This document shows positions 52,215 to 63,075 of a stretch of 64,000 bases of DNA, piece after piece; the first letter of the stretch is position 1, and every line of letters starts with the position of its first letter. The stretch is from Aquila chrysaetos chrysaetos (Eukaryota > Chordata > Aves > Accipitriformes > Accipitridae): the NCBI RefSeq assembly GCF_900496995.4, contig NC_044014.1, positions 3,034,501 to 3,098,500 of the forward strand. The letters are read 5' to 3'. Under the pieces are notes generated by a model that had not been told where the DNA came from, did no database searches, and saw only the letters and a program-made list of their open reading frames with translations. The position numbers and the translations under genes were made by a program.

Positions 52215-55200
52215 CAGCACAGGCTCCTGCAGCTGCAGGGCAGCGGCAGCCCGTCCCCAGGGCTCAGGACAGGCTGGCTGCTAAAAATAGGGGCTGCTGT
52301 GCTCAAAGATGGCTCTCACAGCCCAAAGACAGGGACTCATTAGTGGAAACTTATGTCCAAAGTCTCCAAAGGTAGATGCAAGTTAGAGCAAAGTAGGGTA
52401 AAAAAATCCCTATGGATCCAGGGATTCTGCATGCCCTTTAAATACATTTTAATGTGTTTTACCAAAGGATGCATGATCAAAAAAGAAGACAAGATACAGT
52501 ATTACTAGCTCAAGATTGAATAAACTATAGCAGCTGCACTTTGAAAGTGCAGGTGTAGTGGATGCCTCAGCCTCGTTGGGGAACGAGAATCTCACCCATT
52601 TGTTTGGCAGTAGCTGGAGTAATGGACAACGCAGCTGGAAAACAGCTTGTAAACCTGGGAATTGGCTCGGCTATGAAATCCACAGGGCTCCCTGGAGGTT
52701 AGAAAATGAACACGGGCATTAGGATGCTGAAGGTGACACTGGAGGTCACGCTGAGCGGGCAGCAGGGCTCACGCCTTTTTCCCAGCCCCAGGACGCCGCG
52801 CTGGCTGCAGACACCACCCTTCTCTGCCCCAACACCTCCAAAACACTTCCCAAATCCATCAGTCATGGCACTGCTTATGCGAGATGGCTTGATGAAGAGA
52901 GCTCCTTATTTTTCAGATGGAGAAACTGAGTAGAAATGAAGTGACTTATCTAAGGTCACAGACTGAACTACGATCAAAGGCCAAGACTGGTCAAGGCATT
53001 CCCAGCTTCCCAACTTGCTCCTCCATCCCTAGACAAAGCATTACTCTTCCCACCCTCTAAACTTGTTTGTTCTTTCTCTTTCTCTTAGGTTAGCCAAGAA
53101 AAATAGTAAAGAAAGTCAACGAAGTATCTTTTCACAGAGTAATGAATCCCTGTTCTCCAGAAAGGAATATAATTCATTGCAGCACATTAATTATGCTGTA
53201 AGCTAGCGTTCCTATAGTCGTTCCTATTGTCCTCTTTGCACTGAAAAAAGACTTCTTATGTCACCTTTCCAGTTTTGTGTCAGCATAAAAATTAATGTGC
53301 TCAGCAATGGCACCCTTAGATCCTTATTTTCTGACAGAGATCACTAAGGTTACTCTCCGTTCTTTCCAAAATAAAGCCACCTTTAAAGTTCAGAAAAGAG
53401 TTCAGCATTTCACGTCGAAGGCAGCGTAAGTGCTGTGAGTTTTCAGTGGATGGGGATGGTGAGATCAGACTGCCGGTGACAGAACCACGTCTGTAAGTCA
53501 GCTGGATAATCTACATTTTCCAGCCCTGCGCGGGGTGATTTAGGTGAGTGCAAGACTTATGGCTCTTGGTGGCCTCCTCGCACCATCTTTTTTGTATATG
53601 CAGATCCCTCAAGGTGGAGTGGCTTGTCAGGGAATGACTAAATCATAAATAATGGGATTTTTCCTGTAGCCAAGAAGCTATTTTTCTTGCAGCCCATACT
53701 TTCACCAAAGGGGGATGAAGGACTGTGCGAGCAGGATACCGGCTCTCCATCCCTCCTGAACACACCCTCTTCAAAGGCAGTTGCCAAAACACTAAACGAG
53801 TTAGTCGTATACCTGCACAATAAATGAAAAGGAAGAGGCGGATTTTCAAAGCTACACATACAGCTCTGTTGGCTTGCAGACAACCTTGTTTATCATAGGT
53901 TACCAAGACAGAAATGTATTTGATTATGTAGAAAAAAGTTAACTAAAATGGATGTGAAAACCCAAGACAAAGATAAATTTGGACTTTTTTGCATTTTTTT
54001 CTTTCCTGAAAAATAACTTGGGTGGTGATAGGGGCTGCAAGGAGCAGGACAGAGCCACTCCAGGTAGCTGCACTGTGACAAAACACCTCCACCTCACTGA
54101 ATACAGACGTGCACAGACGCAGAATACACACATTATGCCCACACGAGGGCTTAATTAAATCCACGTCACCTTTTTTTCCTTAAGTACTGAAAAGGAAAGA
54201 CCACCACCATTGGGACCCTGCACTCAGGACCCGTGTTTCGCTTCGGTACCTCTCAGCAGTCACAGGCCAGGAGTCATTCCTAGCGCTTCAGTTTTACATG
54301 GCCAAAGGCATTAAAACACTGCTTCTTGGGCAGGTCTGGACAGAGCTAGATAGTGTTTGAGTTGGAAAATCGCATTTGCAGGACATCTGCCATAGCTGAA
54401 ATCGCAGCAGCCAAGAACGAAACAGGGCGAATGGCTTGCTGCAGTGGAACTCCTGCGTGCCACCGCGTTTGCTGGCCTGGGCTTCCTCCCATCCAGACAT
54501 TACACGAGACAGAGTGCATGAGAATAATAATTATCTAACAATTTCCTTATACCTTCTTAAAGGTCTCTAGGTGTCACTTGACTAAGGACTGCGAGAAGCT
54601 AAGCAACCTAGACACCAACAGTACCCAAAAGGAGTCTAAGTGTTTAAGCAGCTTTAAAAATTATGATGTTTTAAACATTTCAGCGTGGACAAATGCAGAC
54701 AGGAGTGTGTTTGATCTCGAATCAGCCAGAAATTAGCCAGCTGCAGTCCAGAAACCCCGTATTGCACTAGCGCAGCTCCGTGCTCCACGAGACACTTTTC
54801 TCCGTGGGCTCAGGGGTGCAGAACACAGGAACAGGCATCATAGAGGTGATGATGCCAATCAACCTTATTCTAGCTTTAATAAAGCTCTCCTGGGTTATGA
54901 TATTTAACAGGGAAATATTAGAAAGCATCCATATACTGATTTATTATTATCTGAGCTTTGAATTCAAAATGCATTGCATGGACACTTCGCAACATTTTCA
55001 AGCCAATGTCACAGCTTGTTACACTGCATTTGGAGGAAACAGCCACAAGGTAAAATTCACACATATGTAACTCAGCAGATGACCTTTCCTACACACCACA
55101 TTTACATATTTTCAGACCAAATGACTTTTTTCTTTTTTTTTTTTTTTACAAGAAATTAAAAAAAGCCCCGTTGTTAATTACTGCGCCACATCTGTAGCAG

Positions 55201-55955
55201 ACGAGCAGAAACCACATTTGGCACATTTCATCAGATATGTGTTGCCTACGTAAGTCAATTAATTGAGGCAAAGGGAGCTGCACTGATACCCTGCTTTAGA
55301 GTGATTTCCCAGGACTCTTCTGGAAATTAGATGACACATCGCAAAAGATTATTTCCTGCTAAAGTCATTTTAAATAACTATATTAAAAATAAACTAGAAG
55401 TTACAGGTAGGGCCTGATTCTGTCTTTCACCAGTGGGGCTTCATATCTTTGGAAATCTGAAAGGAAACGTACTTGAAATATGTATTAAAATTGCCATAGC
55501 AGTTGTCTTCAAGTAAATGTGATTTGGGACAGGCACGTCTTGCCTTGCCGGTGGGTTTGCCTCTACGGCAGAGAGGAGGGGTGTCAGGAATAACACCGTC
55601 AGTCCTCCCGACAGGCTGCACGCGCACATCTATTCAAAGCACAGGACTATTTTTGTATTAATCAAGAGCAAGCTGATTAAATCTGTAGCTTTACAAAGAA
55701 GGGGAATTAACCAAATGAAAACATTCATTTCAATACAAAACTTTATGATACTGTAACTTTGGAAACAAAGCCCTTTCTGAGCAATCCCATCTGCTCCACT
55801 TGGCTTGTGCTCTTTGAAATAAACATCTGTTTACACGCTGAAGACCCGGGTACGTTTGTCTCTGTTGGTTTTATCATAGAAAAGCATAAAAATGACTTTA
55901 AGCACAAAGTTAAACATCAGACGCTAAAATGGGGACTGTGGTTTTGAACATTTTC

Positions 55956-56135
55956 TTATGACTTTGCTCTTCGAAAGGAAGTTTTTTTAATTCCTGATCC
56001 AACACCGTTGCGAAAGGACCTTTTATTGAAAGGCATCTCCAGGTAAGGCTTTAAAAAAGCCAGTTCTTCATTCCTGCCCACCTTGGCTAAGCAGTTATTC
56101 AGCAGGACGAGGCAGTAATCAGATTTTCCATGCAG
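55956..56135 (-). CDS. NPS: NPS coding exon 3 (propeptide and mature peptide)
   Basis: 59 codons plus TAA at 55958-55956. It contains [18 protein letters not shown], the dibasic KR and the full 20-residue neuropeptide. An alternative 5' end at 56165 (acceptor TATCTTCAG with a far stronger pyrimidine tract) adds [10 protein letters not shown] in frame. The open frame also runs on upstream through the pyrimidine tract to a methionine at 56297, but that part is intronic. Confidence 0.92.
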   Translation of the reverse strand: MHGKSDYCLVLLNNCLAKVGRNEELAFLKPYLEMPFNKRSFRNGVGSGIKKTSFRRAKS

Positions 56136-58684
56136 CTGGCAATTCAAATAAAAAGGATTGCTGCTCTGAAGATAAAAAAAAAAAAAAAGAAAAAAGAAAA
56201 AAAGAAAAAAGAGAGAGATAAGAAAAGGTAAAATTATGGATTTGTGTGTTTGCCAGGACTTGTTCAGTATAAAAAGAAAGCAGAAACACAAAAACAATTT
56301 ATGCTTAGAATGACAAGGATGAACTGTTATTTGCTAAGGATTTGTCATATTCAAAATCAGGTTTTTTTTGTCACTTTCTAGAAAACTCAACTGTGATATT
56401 TCTGGTATAAAATACTGATACTGTTACAATTATGTTTATAGTATAATATGAATTGTTTTCCGTGATGTTGACCAGTTGTGATGTAACACAGCTTCCCTAG
56501 AGTAGCATGCGTGTTTACTGCTATAAAATGAGATTTTTTTCAGTTAACAATGAAACAGTATCTTGTTATCACTTGTGTGAATTCATGTAGTTTCAATGAC
56601 AGATAAGAGAAAATGAAAATCTTGTAAATCAGGAATTTGGGGGGAGGAAGCTTTCTAGTAGTTATGACTAGTTATGGTAGTAGTTATGACTAAATTTAAT
56701 AAGGAAAAAATAGCAAGGGAATTTTTAAAAGTCTGGATTAAAATCTATATAGTTTTATGTATACGTTCCTCTTACCTGCATTTTACAGCATAAAAATGTA
56801 AACTACATTAAAAAGTTTTACAAATTTAAATTGCATTTAAATTAACATTGAATTTAAAAGGAAACATTTCCTGGCATGTCTATAGTTGTTCTGTGCATCT
56901 TTCGTCATATCATGATTTCCCAGCTTGTTGATTATCTATCTAACAGAAATACTCTGCCATCATCTCTGAAGCTGTCTGTATCGCATCCTTGCTTGGGAAA
57001 AGGTTGCATGCAAAGGCACAGGGTTAACACCTGCCTTCACTGGAATTGATGGCAAAATTGCCGTTAGCTTCACTAAGAGTAGTTTTAATTCACTATGCTA
57101 TTACTTTTATTAATGCTGTTTAGTACTTAACATTTTTTCTGTTCTGTGCATATAAAAGGTAGATTAATGATTCTTTCTGCAAGCAAGAGGCTGAGGCAGC
57201 TGAGCAGGCACGCAGCTCACTAACCACGCCGCCTTCTCTGGCCACGGACTGGGTTTTTCCCCAGACTGAAGTTTCTCCCTAACAAGAAGAAATACTTTCT
57301 GTAAGAGACACAGAGAAATTCCCCTTTGAATTTTTAGCTGCTATCTCACGCCCTATACAGGCACTTATACTACTGAATAAATGACTATTATTTTGACATG
57401 CAAGATATTCATTGAAATAATTAAACTCATTTTACCTATTATATCATTGCCATAAAAAGATCCATTAAGAAATGTGGATAGTCAGATCAAGCTCTGTCTA
57501 AACTATCCGTGATCAGAAATGAAAGATGATTCAGCATTTATGGAAGGAAAACATCCAGAAGAACCGGGCGATGGATAGATTAAGGCTAAGGGGAACTTCA
57601 CATCAATAAATAAACAGCTGCACAAGTAGCCACCATTTCTGCTAGCGACAGATCACCTTAACAAAAAGATAATGCTGCAAAACACATGAGAGGAAACACA
57701 GAAATCTGAACCGTGGCTCCTAGAGCTGATTTTACAGCAAGAAAGAAACAGGGAGTCTAAAGAAGACTTTGTCCAAAGCAGGGAAATTGAACATCGTTAG
57801 AAATAAAATATCTCATTTCACATTGGCAAAGTCTTAAACGGTGTATGCACAGTTTGACCAGCAATCTGTCATGGTAACCTGGTCGAGATCAGCAACTGAA
57901 AGGATATTAGCGTTATTTAAGTAACTTGTTCACTTCTGTTTTATAGGCTGTTCTACTTTCTTTCATAGTTCAATGAAATTTATATTACTGATTCTATGCA
58001 ATAATTTTCCATAACTTTATATAAGAATTTCTCCTTTACCTACACACTAACAGTGACAAATAACTTTATTGGTTTATAAACTAGCTAGCAATAAGAGAAA
58101 TTAATACATATATCTTATTGCACCTATTTGATATAGACAAGGAATTTAGATGAAATGGAGATTGATGTTTTTCTCTTTTCTATACAATATTTCAGCTCCC
58201 CACACTCTACATTAAATATGCAATAGATTTCTCACATGATTATTTTAGAGGCTTGCATATTTTATTAGTAACTAAAGCAAAAATTGAGCTAGACTCCAGG
58301 AAAATTACGTAATACTATTAAACCAATAGCTTTAATACAACAAACTTCTTTCATTTTATAGAAAACAACAACTACAAAGAAACAAGCAAACAAAAAAATT
58401 AATTTAAATAAAATAGCTATTTAAAAGAAATTAAGCATCTCATCTTCAAATAAGTAGGAAGCATGACTTACCATGGAAGGGACAACTGGGTAACCTGAGC
58501 ACACGAAAATCATTGAGATCCAAAGAATGAAAACAAAGTTTAACCTGCATAGACTTCAAAGAAAAACTGAGATCAGTTAAAATTGAAAACAAAATCGAGC
58601 AAAACTAGATGCATACACATAAACACACAAACGGTATATTTTTCTCCATATACAAAGTAATCCACAGTGTCTTTACCTGATCAT
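55956..58684 (-). CDS. NPS: Neuropeptide S precursor (three coding exons)
   Basis: Secreted neuropeptide precursor; in mammals the 20-residue peptide activates the receptor NPSR1 and affects arousal and anxiety. The model joins 58684-58677 (ATG ATC AG), 58544-58472 and 56135-55956, all with GT-AG borders. The conceptual protein is 86 aa (human is about 89). It has a hydrophobic signal peptide ([20 protein letters not shown]), then YPVVPSM, then a propeptide containing GKSDY and EELAFLKP, both shared with mammalian NPS, a Lys-Arg cleavage site, and the mature peptide [20 protein letters not shown] running straight to the stop. A second in-frame acceptor (exon 3 from 56165) would insert ten residues; I prefer 56135 because it gives the mammalian spacing between YPV and GKSDY. 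No canonical AATAAA was found within about 500 bp downstream, so the transcript end is unknown. Identity of the peptide is essentially certain; the exon 1 assignment is by splice logic. Confidence 0.93.
56173..56213. repeat. A-rich tract (pyrimidine tract of the NPS acceptor)
   Basis: The plus strand is A14 then G-interrupted A runs and GAGAGA. On the gene strand it is an unusually long poly-pyrimidine tract directly before the exon 3 acceptor at 56166. Confidence 0.85.
56656..56692. repeat. 15-bp direct repeat in NPS intron 2
   Basis: TAGTAGTTATGACTA occurs at 56656-56670 and again at 56678-56692, with GTTATGG between. Confidence 0.9.
58472..58544 (-). CDS. NPS: NPS coding exon 2 (signal peptide)
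   Basis: 73 nt. The acceptor is TCTATGCAG followed by GTTAAAC; the donor is CCATG followed by GTAAGT, a near-perfect consensus. It encodes [17 protein letters not shown] (hydrophobic core) and YPVVPSM, matching in place and spacing the human signal peptide end and YPV start. It is too short to stand out as an open frame. Confidence 0.85.
58545..58676 (-). other. NPS: NPS intron 1 (132 bp)
   Basis: GTAAAG ... TATGCAG, phase 2. The pyrimidine-rich acceptor tract reads CAGTTTTTCTTTGAAGTC. Confidence 0.75.
58677..58684 (-). CDS. NPS: NPS coding exon 1 (8 coding nt)
   Basis: ATG ATC AG followed by donor GTAAAG. The start has A at -3 (AAAAATGA). Joined to the G that opens exon 2 it gives Met-Ile-Arg before LNFVF; human NPS also begins Met-Ile and has the same Leu-Asn after its Lys. 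Exon 1 probably starts near 58745, 25-30 nt below the TATA box, leaving about 60 nt of 5' UTR. Confidence 0.75.
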
Positions 58685-58769
58685 TTTTTGCTCAGGAGTG
58701 TATATGTATGTACATGCAGTTATACTACCAAATTCCTCACATATCCTTTCAGTTCTTTCTTAGATGACC

Positions 58770-58777
58770 ATTTTATA
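58770..58777 (-). promoter_or_regulatory. NPS: TATA box of NPS
   Basis: The minus strand reads GGTATAAAATGG, 86 nt upstream of the ATG. This predicts a start of transcription near 58745 and supports the exon 1 placement, because the next exon follows without room for an extra 5' exon. Confidence 0.65.
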
Positions 58778-59428
58778 CCAGAGTTCAGGAGTGAAAATGT
58801 CATCAAAGCTGATTTTATTATGACTAATTGGTCCTTGTTTGGCCTTTTCTTCTTGTTAAATGGGAAAATGGCAAGAACACACATTCAGCTGCCATTATAA
58901 AACTACCAATTGATTTCGTTTAAAGTGTTCCATTAAAATGTCTCTCAAGTGGGTTTACTGTTAAGTCTGTATCATCCTAGCAAATATGGTCAAAGGTCTA
59001 AAGATTTCAAAAATACGTTTCAAGAATTTTTTACCACTTCCAATATATCATATTAAGACCTTGTAAAGCCTGGCTGCAAGGCAAAAACAGTAAAAGTGCA
59101 CTTTAAGTAGAAAGTTCCTCAAATAACCTTGTCAGACACAGAGCCGCTACAATACATAGAACAATATGTAACAATATATATAGCTTTTTTCTTTTTCTTC
59201 CCCCTCTTTTTTTTTTTTTACATGCTTAGTTTTCAACACACCCAATTTTTAAGCGTTTTTCTTAGAACTTAAGTTCTTTGGACATAAATTTCTTCTCTTG
59301 TATGCAGACATATCTTAGCCTATGTTAAGTTTATTCAGACAAATCTTCTGTAGGATTAATAAATTCTGATACTCTCTATCAATGTAGCAAATGTTTAATG
59401 TCTAAGAGCATCATTCGTTACTGCAACA

Positions 59429-59465
59429 AATTTAATTGCGCAACATCTAATTTAATTGCGCAACA
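59429..59465. repeat. 20-bp tandem duplication
   Basis: AATTTAATTGCGCAACATCT (59429-59448) is followed by its first 17 bases again (59449-59465). Confidence 0.9.
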
Positions 59466-62400
59466 GTTAGGGATCCTGTGGTTTATTTATACAGAGTACT
59501 GTAAAGGCAGTAAGAGTCCCACAAAGTCTGTGAATGTCAGACTGCAGAGGCGAGGGAATACTGAAAAACATTAAATTCAATTTTTTTTCTTAGAATGAAA
59601 AAGCTAAGGATCTTTTTTTTGGACAGTCACTTAGTGTTAGGCATGCCAGTGGCTCAGCAGCCTCAAACGTTGTATTTCCTTCAGTGTTTACACTGGAAAA
59701 TCAACGTACAAGGCCCCCAGAAGGGAACTTGGTGTGACTCTTCAGGGAGACCTGAGCTGTTATAAATTAAGGCAACTTTAACTGGAACATTCAGTCTCCT
59801 GATGTAGATGCATTTAATTCCAGGAGGTAGAAAGCAGTAAGGCCTTCAGGTAAGGCTGGAAGAAATACAGTGGCATGTAAGAGCCTTTAATACTTTTTAT
59901 AGAAAAATTCATAATTTGATCTCAGGTTGTGGCTGAATATTTTTTCATCATCACTGTACATGGTTGTGCTGATCATGTCAGTGGTTGATATAATCCAATG
60001 ACTCTTAAATTACTTTTAAGAAGTACGTGTTTGTGGTTGCTGGTAAAGTACTTCAGGCTTCTTCAGGACCAACAGGACTACAGAAATATAAGATGAAATT
60101 AGCCTCATTTAAACACCACAGTAAGCAATCCGTTTATAAAAACCATCAAGAGAACATTTGACTATTTGCATATTCAGTATGCGTCCTCTTATTCAGAGAG
60201 AAAATCCTTTCGTTTGAATTGAACATCCCATTCCAACTTGTACAGGACCTCCAACTGCAACCGATAAGCGGATTAGCCAGTGTTTCTGCTGCAATGAAAA
60301 GCACTTCGGGTTGGATTCTGCTTGAGCATAGTTTAGCGTCAGCTTCCATTGTATCTGCATTTAGTTTAACTCCATTTTTAATACAAAATTAACCTTCACG
60401 CAACGTTAGTTGTGGAAGACAAGGGACAAGAATAGCCTTGCGATTGGAGTTCAGGGTTTCTAGTTTCAATGTTGGAGTTTGTGCCTTAGACTCTCCGGTA
60501 ACCTTTGGTGCATTATTGACTTGGGGTTTTCTAATCATGAGTTGTTTGAGTCCCTGGTGACCTCCCGTTGTGCCTGGTCAGTACCTCCTGTGCTTACCTT
60601 TATCACATCCCTCTAAAAGAGTGGATTTGGCCACATTTCTAGCTCCCAAGCTTTGGACATGAGAGGTGCCCAGACACTCTCTGTAGGCACCTTCAGCATG
60701 AGCAGGTGGTGAGAGGTGAACCAAACGAGGCCACCAAGCAGCTCCCAGGCGACCCCAAGGAGATGGCCATGCGGGCCCGGACAGGATGAAGCTTCGTGGA
60801 GCCTGGAGCAAAGCAGCAGGTTACAGAAGCTTTGAACAACATGGGAAGACAGGTCTTGTGTGACTTTCTAAGGGAAGACAAAAAGATGATCAAATACGCT
60901 CGTTAAGGATGTTTCACGCAGTCGGTGGGAAAGAGGCTCATACGGCAGCAAATCTCCCAAGCACTTTGCAAAACTAATCGCATCTGGACTGAACACTACA
61001 AAGAAAATAACGGTCAACCTGAGGGTTTGCGTGTATTTCGTTCATGCTCGTACTATAAATGCTCACAGTAAGAGCTTTCTCAGCAAAATTCTCTAGACTG
61101 CTTTCTGTTTCCAATTCTGCCTAAAAGTCATCTATGACAGCCTGCGGTCCTTAGGACCTGACTCTAAGAAGAGACGGGCAAGCAATGTTCGGGGTTTTCC
61201 CCCACAAAATCCAAGAGCAGATTTCACCTTTTCAAAGGCTTTGACCAGCTGAGCAACCACAAATTGCTTTCACACGAGGCAGATGCAGATGGAAGTTAGG
61301 TGAGTATGTGTTATTGAGACATCACCAAAGCCAGAACTGGGCTCAGGGGGTTTGTCCACCTCTGAGACACACAGAAGTAGTATTATCTGAACAGAGCAAA
61401 GATCCAAGCTCTCACATTTGCTTCTTGCTTCGAGTTTAATTTTTCTAGCTATTCAGGATGCAATTTAACACACCACAACAGTGATTTGCATGCATAAAGT
61501 GTATATGGAGATTTAGATACATTCAAGATATTCCCACTTCAGGTTTAGATGAGTCAGGTTTAACAGAACAAGTGGCAATTGACATTTCTGTCTTCTACTC
61601 TGTCTGCAGAGCAGCCAGACTGAGGCTTTGCTCGCAGGTAAGGTTCACTAGCAGGTATCACAGGTCATGTGAATCATTAAGAACCATAATAAAAATTCCC
61701 AGCATCCATAAAATTTGCATTTTATGAGAATAAATTAGCAGCAAGAGCCTCCACTTCCCTGCAAAGCCAACAACATCACCTCTTCCCTTCTGCTTGCTTT
61801 GTTAAAGGAACAGTGTCTTGCACCTCACTGCTGCTCTCGTTTGGTTTCCCCATGAAAAACATATGAAACAGAACACACAGCTTGCTGATAAGCCTATCAA
61901 GCCTTGCAACTTAATAAGGTTAGCAGGCCTATAAGCTTTAGAGCATGATATTTCCCTCCCCCATCACTGTAGTAAGTCTAAAGTGTTTAAACTGGCATTG
62001 TGTGCCTTTGCTAAGGGATCAAAAGAACAAAAATGAAAGAATACACCAAAACCTGTCTGCATGGTCCATTGGTATAACCTCAAACATTGTAAAACCAGAG
62101 CAGGTTACTGGTCTGGATAAAGGCAAGGTGCTAAATCTCGTTGTTCCCCTCTAGGATGCTCCCAGTGAAACCTCAGCATGGATTTTTTTTGGAGAAAGCT
62201 GCCTGGATATTTTGCTCCGAGCTCAAACTTTTTCTTGCTTTCAAGAACATCAAGAAACCAAAGAGCCAGGATGGTTTGCTCTGAGATCATAGCAAGGTGC
62301 AAAATGGAAATTAGTCATACTCACAGCCTATAAATCTGTTTCTGACTTAGTGATAATAGAAAATCCCAGCAAGACAGAAAGACAGAATTAAAACAGAAGT

Positions 62401-62493
62401 CAGAAAGCAGCTTTATTCCTTTGGTCGTTATTGGTGTGTTCTCACTACCAGCAAGGGGACGCAACCAAACCTTTCGCTTGCACCACTGAGATC

Positions 62494-63075
62494 TCATCTA
62501 CAGAGGCACGAAGGAGCTAAAAAGTTGCTGTAGATGCACACTTGACTATTTCTGTGCCTCTCCCTGCCAGGATTGTTTCTAATCCCCTTAAACTGGGTTA
62601 TGATCCAGAAAGACCGTGTCCCTGGCTGACAGGGGTAAGGGCTTATAAGGCCAAATGGTGCAGCTGGAGGGAAGCACAGCTCTTGCCTCCCCTCCTGCCC
62701 TCGGATATTTGACCGGGCAGTGATTGACCGTCTCCGACGGCTCCACGAACATGCGGTACTCATGCCCGCGGGCTGGAGCCTGTCCTCGGTGTTATTTACT
62801 TTGCTCCTCTGCCGCCAAGGTGTTTGAACAGAAGTGCTCTCTACGGAGGATGCGATACTCTCATCAAAGGTCAGGTGCATATTTTCCGAGTCCATCGAGG
62901 CCCACGTTGGCTGCTGTGGATAAACAGCTCTGCGTTCCTGTTTCAGCTTCAGAAGTTCTCCAGAAGGAGAGACACATTTATTGAATTTCATTTTGCTTGC
63001 TAACGCTGCCGCCCGCAGAACAAAGTCCTGCGAGTGATAGACTGCTCGAGCTCCTCGCAGACAGGGACGTGGCAT
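62494..63075 (-). other. Open reading frame of unknown status (193 codons)
   Basis: Starts MPRPCLRGARAVYHSQDF and has an internal methionine at MKFNKCVSPSGELL. Composition is mixed rather than repetitive, with an acidic Ser-rich part followed by a basic Arg-rich part, but no family or domain is recognised. A possible donor (AAA followed by GTAAAT) lies in its middle. It may be a chance frame in a GC-richer patch or part of a non-coding transcript. Confidence 0.12.

Larger units (their letters stand above)
31361..55950. other. AT-rich intergenic spacer between NPS and FOXI2, right part
   Basis: No gene recognised. It contains homopolymers (41408-41449, 46312-46333, about 44921-44936, about 55133-55147), a short GGGGAT repeat (52191-52214) and a stretch at about 32160-32460 that reads like conserved non-coding DNA. 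The longer open frames (for example 47682-48107 and 49963-50391, both plus strand, about 140 codons) have AT-rich, low-information translations without domains, and I treat them as chance. Confidence 0.5.
56136..58471 (-). other. NPS: NPS intron 2 (about 2.3 kb)
   Basis: GTAAGT donor at 58471; phase 0. The acceptor is at 56136 (or 56166). It contains an interspersed 15-bp direct repeat (56656-56670 and 56678-56692) and ends in a T-rich tract of about 40 nt (56173-56213 as A-rich plus strand). No other exon was recognised inside it. Confidence 0.8.

Noticed and set aside
56166-56297. N-terminal extension of the last NPS exon to the methionine at 56297, which looks like a signal peptide
   Set aside because: Its Phe/Leu-rich stretch is only the translated pyrimidine tract before the splice acceptor; a proper signal peptide exon with consensus splice sites exists at 58544-58472.
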